Source: Chryseobacterium gleum (GTDB lineage: Bacteria; Bacteroidota; Bacteroidia; Flavobacteriales_D; Sanyastnellaceae). From it: 15,250 nucleotides of DNA. The stretch is taken from the NCBI GenBank assembly GCA_945883885.1, contig CAMCYM010000014.1, positions 1 through 15,250 on the forward strand, given 5' to 3'. This document shows positions 13,992-15,250 of this stretch, piece after piece (position 1 is the stretch's first letter; every line of letters starts with the position of its first letter). Under the pieces are notes generated by a model. It saw only the letters and a program-made list of their open reading frames with translations, was not told where the DNA came from and ran no database searches. The translations under genes were made by a program, and so were the position numbers.

Positions 13992-14681
13992 TCAGTAGAA
14001 GGAACTGCGGTCACGCTGCCACCGTTTGAGCAGCAAGTACCCGAACAACATGCCCCCGAGGTGGGCGAAATGTGCCACGTTGTCCCCTCCTCCTTCACTC
14101 AATGCTAGGAACAGCTCAATGGCCCCGTAGCCGAACACGAAGTACTTCGCTTTGATCGGAATCGGCGGAAAAAGCAACATCAGCTCCGTGTTCGGGAACA
14201 GCATTCCGAAGGCCAGCAGCAATCCGAAGACCGCACCGGATGCGCCCACCACCCGACCGTAGTAGTGCTCCAGCAATGCCACCCCGTCGATGGGCGAAAA
14301 CCCGGGTGGAACCAAAAGTTCACGCGACGGGAAAAACGTCCCAAACTGCTGATACAGCGAAACCCCCACCACCAACTCGTGCAAGAAAAATCCCCCCAAA
14401 CCGCTGATGAGGTAATAGTTCAAAAACCTTTTCGGCCCCCACAAGCGCTCCAGCTGGCTCCCGAACATGAACAGTGCGAACATGTTGAAGAAAATGTGCG
14501 TGAAGCCCCCATGCATGAACATGTGGGTCACAATCTGCCACGGCTTGAAAAACGGCGATCCCGGATACGTTCCGGCAAAGACACGCACCGCCTCATCTTC
14601 CCCGATCACCATCCCTCCCACAAAGAAGATGATGTTGATAAAGATCAGATTTCGAACTACTTGGGGTGTTGAATCAAACAT
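13992..14681 (-). CDS. Rhomboid family intramembrane serine protease
   Basis: A 229-residue rhomboid protease with six expected membrane helices. HMFMHGGFTHIFFNMF is at 53-68, the nucleophile motif GASG at 146-149 (Ser148) and HFAHLGGMLFGY at 204-215 (His207). A hydrophilic insertion of about 30 residues (roughly 112-142) sits before the helix with the active Ser. It cleaves membrane proteins within or next to their transmembrane segments; targets are unknown. The start ATG shares one base with the mutL stop (TGATG), indicating coupled translation. The second rhomboid follows at once, so the two may act together or on different substrates. Confidence 0.92.
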   Translation of the reverse strand: MFDSTPQVVRNLIFINIIFFVGGMVIGEDEAVRVFAGTYPGSPFFKPWQIVTHMFMHGGFTHIFFNMFALFMFGSQLERLWGPKRFLNYYLISGLGGFFLHELVVGVSLYQQFGTFFPSRELLVPPGFSPIDGVALLEHYYGRVVGASGAVFGLLLAFGMLFPNTELMLLFPPIPIKAKYFVFGYGAIELFLALSEGGGDNVAHFAHLGGMLFGYLLLKRWQRDRSSFY

Positions 14682-15250
14682 CAGCGGAACCGTTCTCGGA
14701 TTTCGTCAGCTGTAAAGGTAACCACCGTCGGCCGACCGAAGGGATCCAGCCCGGGGACCTCGCAACCGAAGAGTCGGTCCACGAGATCGGCCTGTGCCTC
14801 CGCTGTCATCGGAGCTCCCGGTCGCACCGCACGGGCACGTGCAAGCCGCCCTGCTAACCGCTCCCACCGGCCCTCCCCACCTATCCCCTCCTCCACCTCT
14901 CCCGCCCCGATCAAAGCCTCCACGAGCTCCGCCGGGGACGCCGCCGCCTCCGCCGGTACGGCTAACACCCGCACCCCGTCCGGCGCCGCCTCCACATGCA
15001 CCCCCCACTCCATCAACCGCTCACGCTCCCCGAGCAACCACTCCCGTTCGCCCACCGGCACTGCGCACTCCTCCGGATACAGCAACTGCTGTGCCACCAC
15101 CGGCCCGGTGCCCTGCCCCACTTCCCCCCTGCGCTCGAGCAATTCCTCATAAAGCACGCGGGCATGCGCACGGTGCGGATCGACGACGAGGATGCCAGAG
15201 GCCATCGGGGTCACAATGTAACGACGGGACGTGACAGGGGTGGGGGTGGG
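14681..15250 (-). CDS. mutL: DNA mismatch repair protein MutL, C-terminal part (cut by window edge)
   Basis: The open frame runs off the right edge without a stop, giving 189 residues of the MutL C-terminal dimerisation domain. The start of the visible part is a Pro/Thr linker, then RRYIVTPMASGILVVDPHRAHARVLYEEL, which matches the first strand and helix of that domain. The C-terminal strand is CEVPGLDPFGRPTVVTFTADE, matching the GRPT ending of MutL. The endonuclease motif DQHAx2Ex4E reads DPHRAHARVLYE, and the CPHGRP motif reads DPFGRP, so the metal-binding residues of nicking MutL proteins are largely absent. A GTG at 15214 is internal, not the true start. The N-terminal ATPase half lies outside the window. 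Confidence 0.88.
   Translation of the reverse strand, partial: PTPTPVTSRRYIVTPMASGILVVDPHRAHARVLYEELLERRGEVGQGTGPVVAQQLLYPEECAVPVGEREWLLGERERLMEWGVHVEAAPDGVRVLAVPAEAAASPAELVEALIGAGEVEEGIGGEGRWERLAGRLARARAVRPGAPMTAEAQADLVDRLFGCEVPGLDPFGRPTVVTFTADEIRERFR

Noticed and set aside
15212..15214. GTG as the start of a short 177-residue protein
   Set aside because: The frame stays open to the window edge, and the residues before the GTG (RRYI) fit the MutL C-terminal domain, so this is an internal codon.

Overview
The window looks like a GC-rich member of the Bacteroidota, probably a marine Flavobacteriales-type lineage. The evidence is a secreted protein with GC[MST]DPxACN-type repeats and a dockerin-like tail, a bacillithiol deacetylase (bshB1), TAnnTTTG-like -7 elements, a fused CrtYcd-type lycopene cyclase, and a mutL-rhomboid-rhomboid-EEP block that I recall from flavobacterial genomes. 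This placement comes from reading protein families, not from a database search.

Layout. 29-1348: a minus-strand secreted Cys-rich repeat protein, followed downstream by a hexanucleotide repeat. 1471-1630: a stand-alone minus-strand tRNA-His(GTG) with its own -7 element and terminator. 1655-4110: a plus-strand GT4 glycosyltransferase and an MOP-type flippase, separated by three 31-bp tandem repeats that each hold a GC hairpin. 4171-4914: minus-strand bshB1, facing the flippase across a 60-bp gap that holds two more hairpins. 4983-11981: a plus-strand carotenoid operon, crtI-crtB-(secreted unknown)-idi-crtD-cruF-crtZ-crtYcd, mostly joined by ATGA overlaps. 11975-15250: a minus-strand block, mutL (5' end outside the window), two rhomboid proteases and a membrane-anchored EEP-family hydrolase. 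It overlaps the last carotenoid gene tail to tail by 7 bp.

How the genes work together. Idi balances IPP and DMAPP. CrtB condenses two GGPP to phytoene and CrtI desaturates it to lycopene. CrtYcd can cyclise one end, CruF hydrates the other end at C-1',2', CrtD introduces the 3',4' double bond and CrtZ hydroxylates the ring at C-3. That gene set predicts a monocyclic hydroxylated carotenoid of the saproxanthin type. No 2'-hydroxylase (needed for myxol), ketolase or GGPP synthase is in the window.

The most unusual items are a signal-peptide protein of unknown function inside the carotenoid operon, with a proline-rich linker encoded by a C-rich repeat; TGAGNT hexamer repeats that begin exactly at two stop codons and repeat TGA in frame; a GC hairpin shared by the 31-bp repeats and the next intergenic gap; and a sharply AT-rich codon patch inside crtZ.
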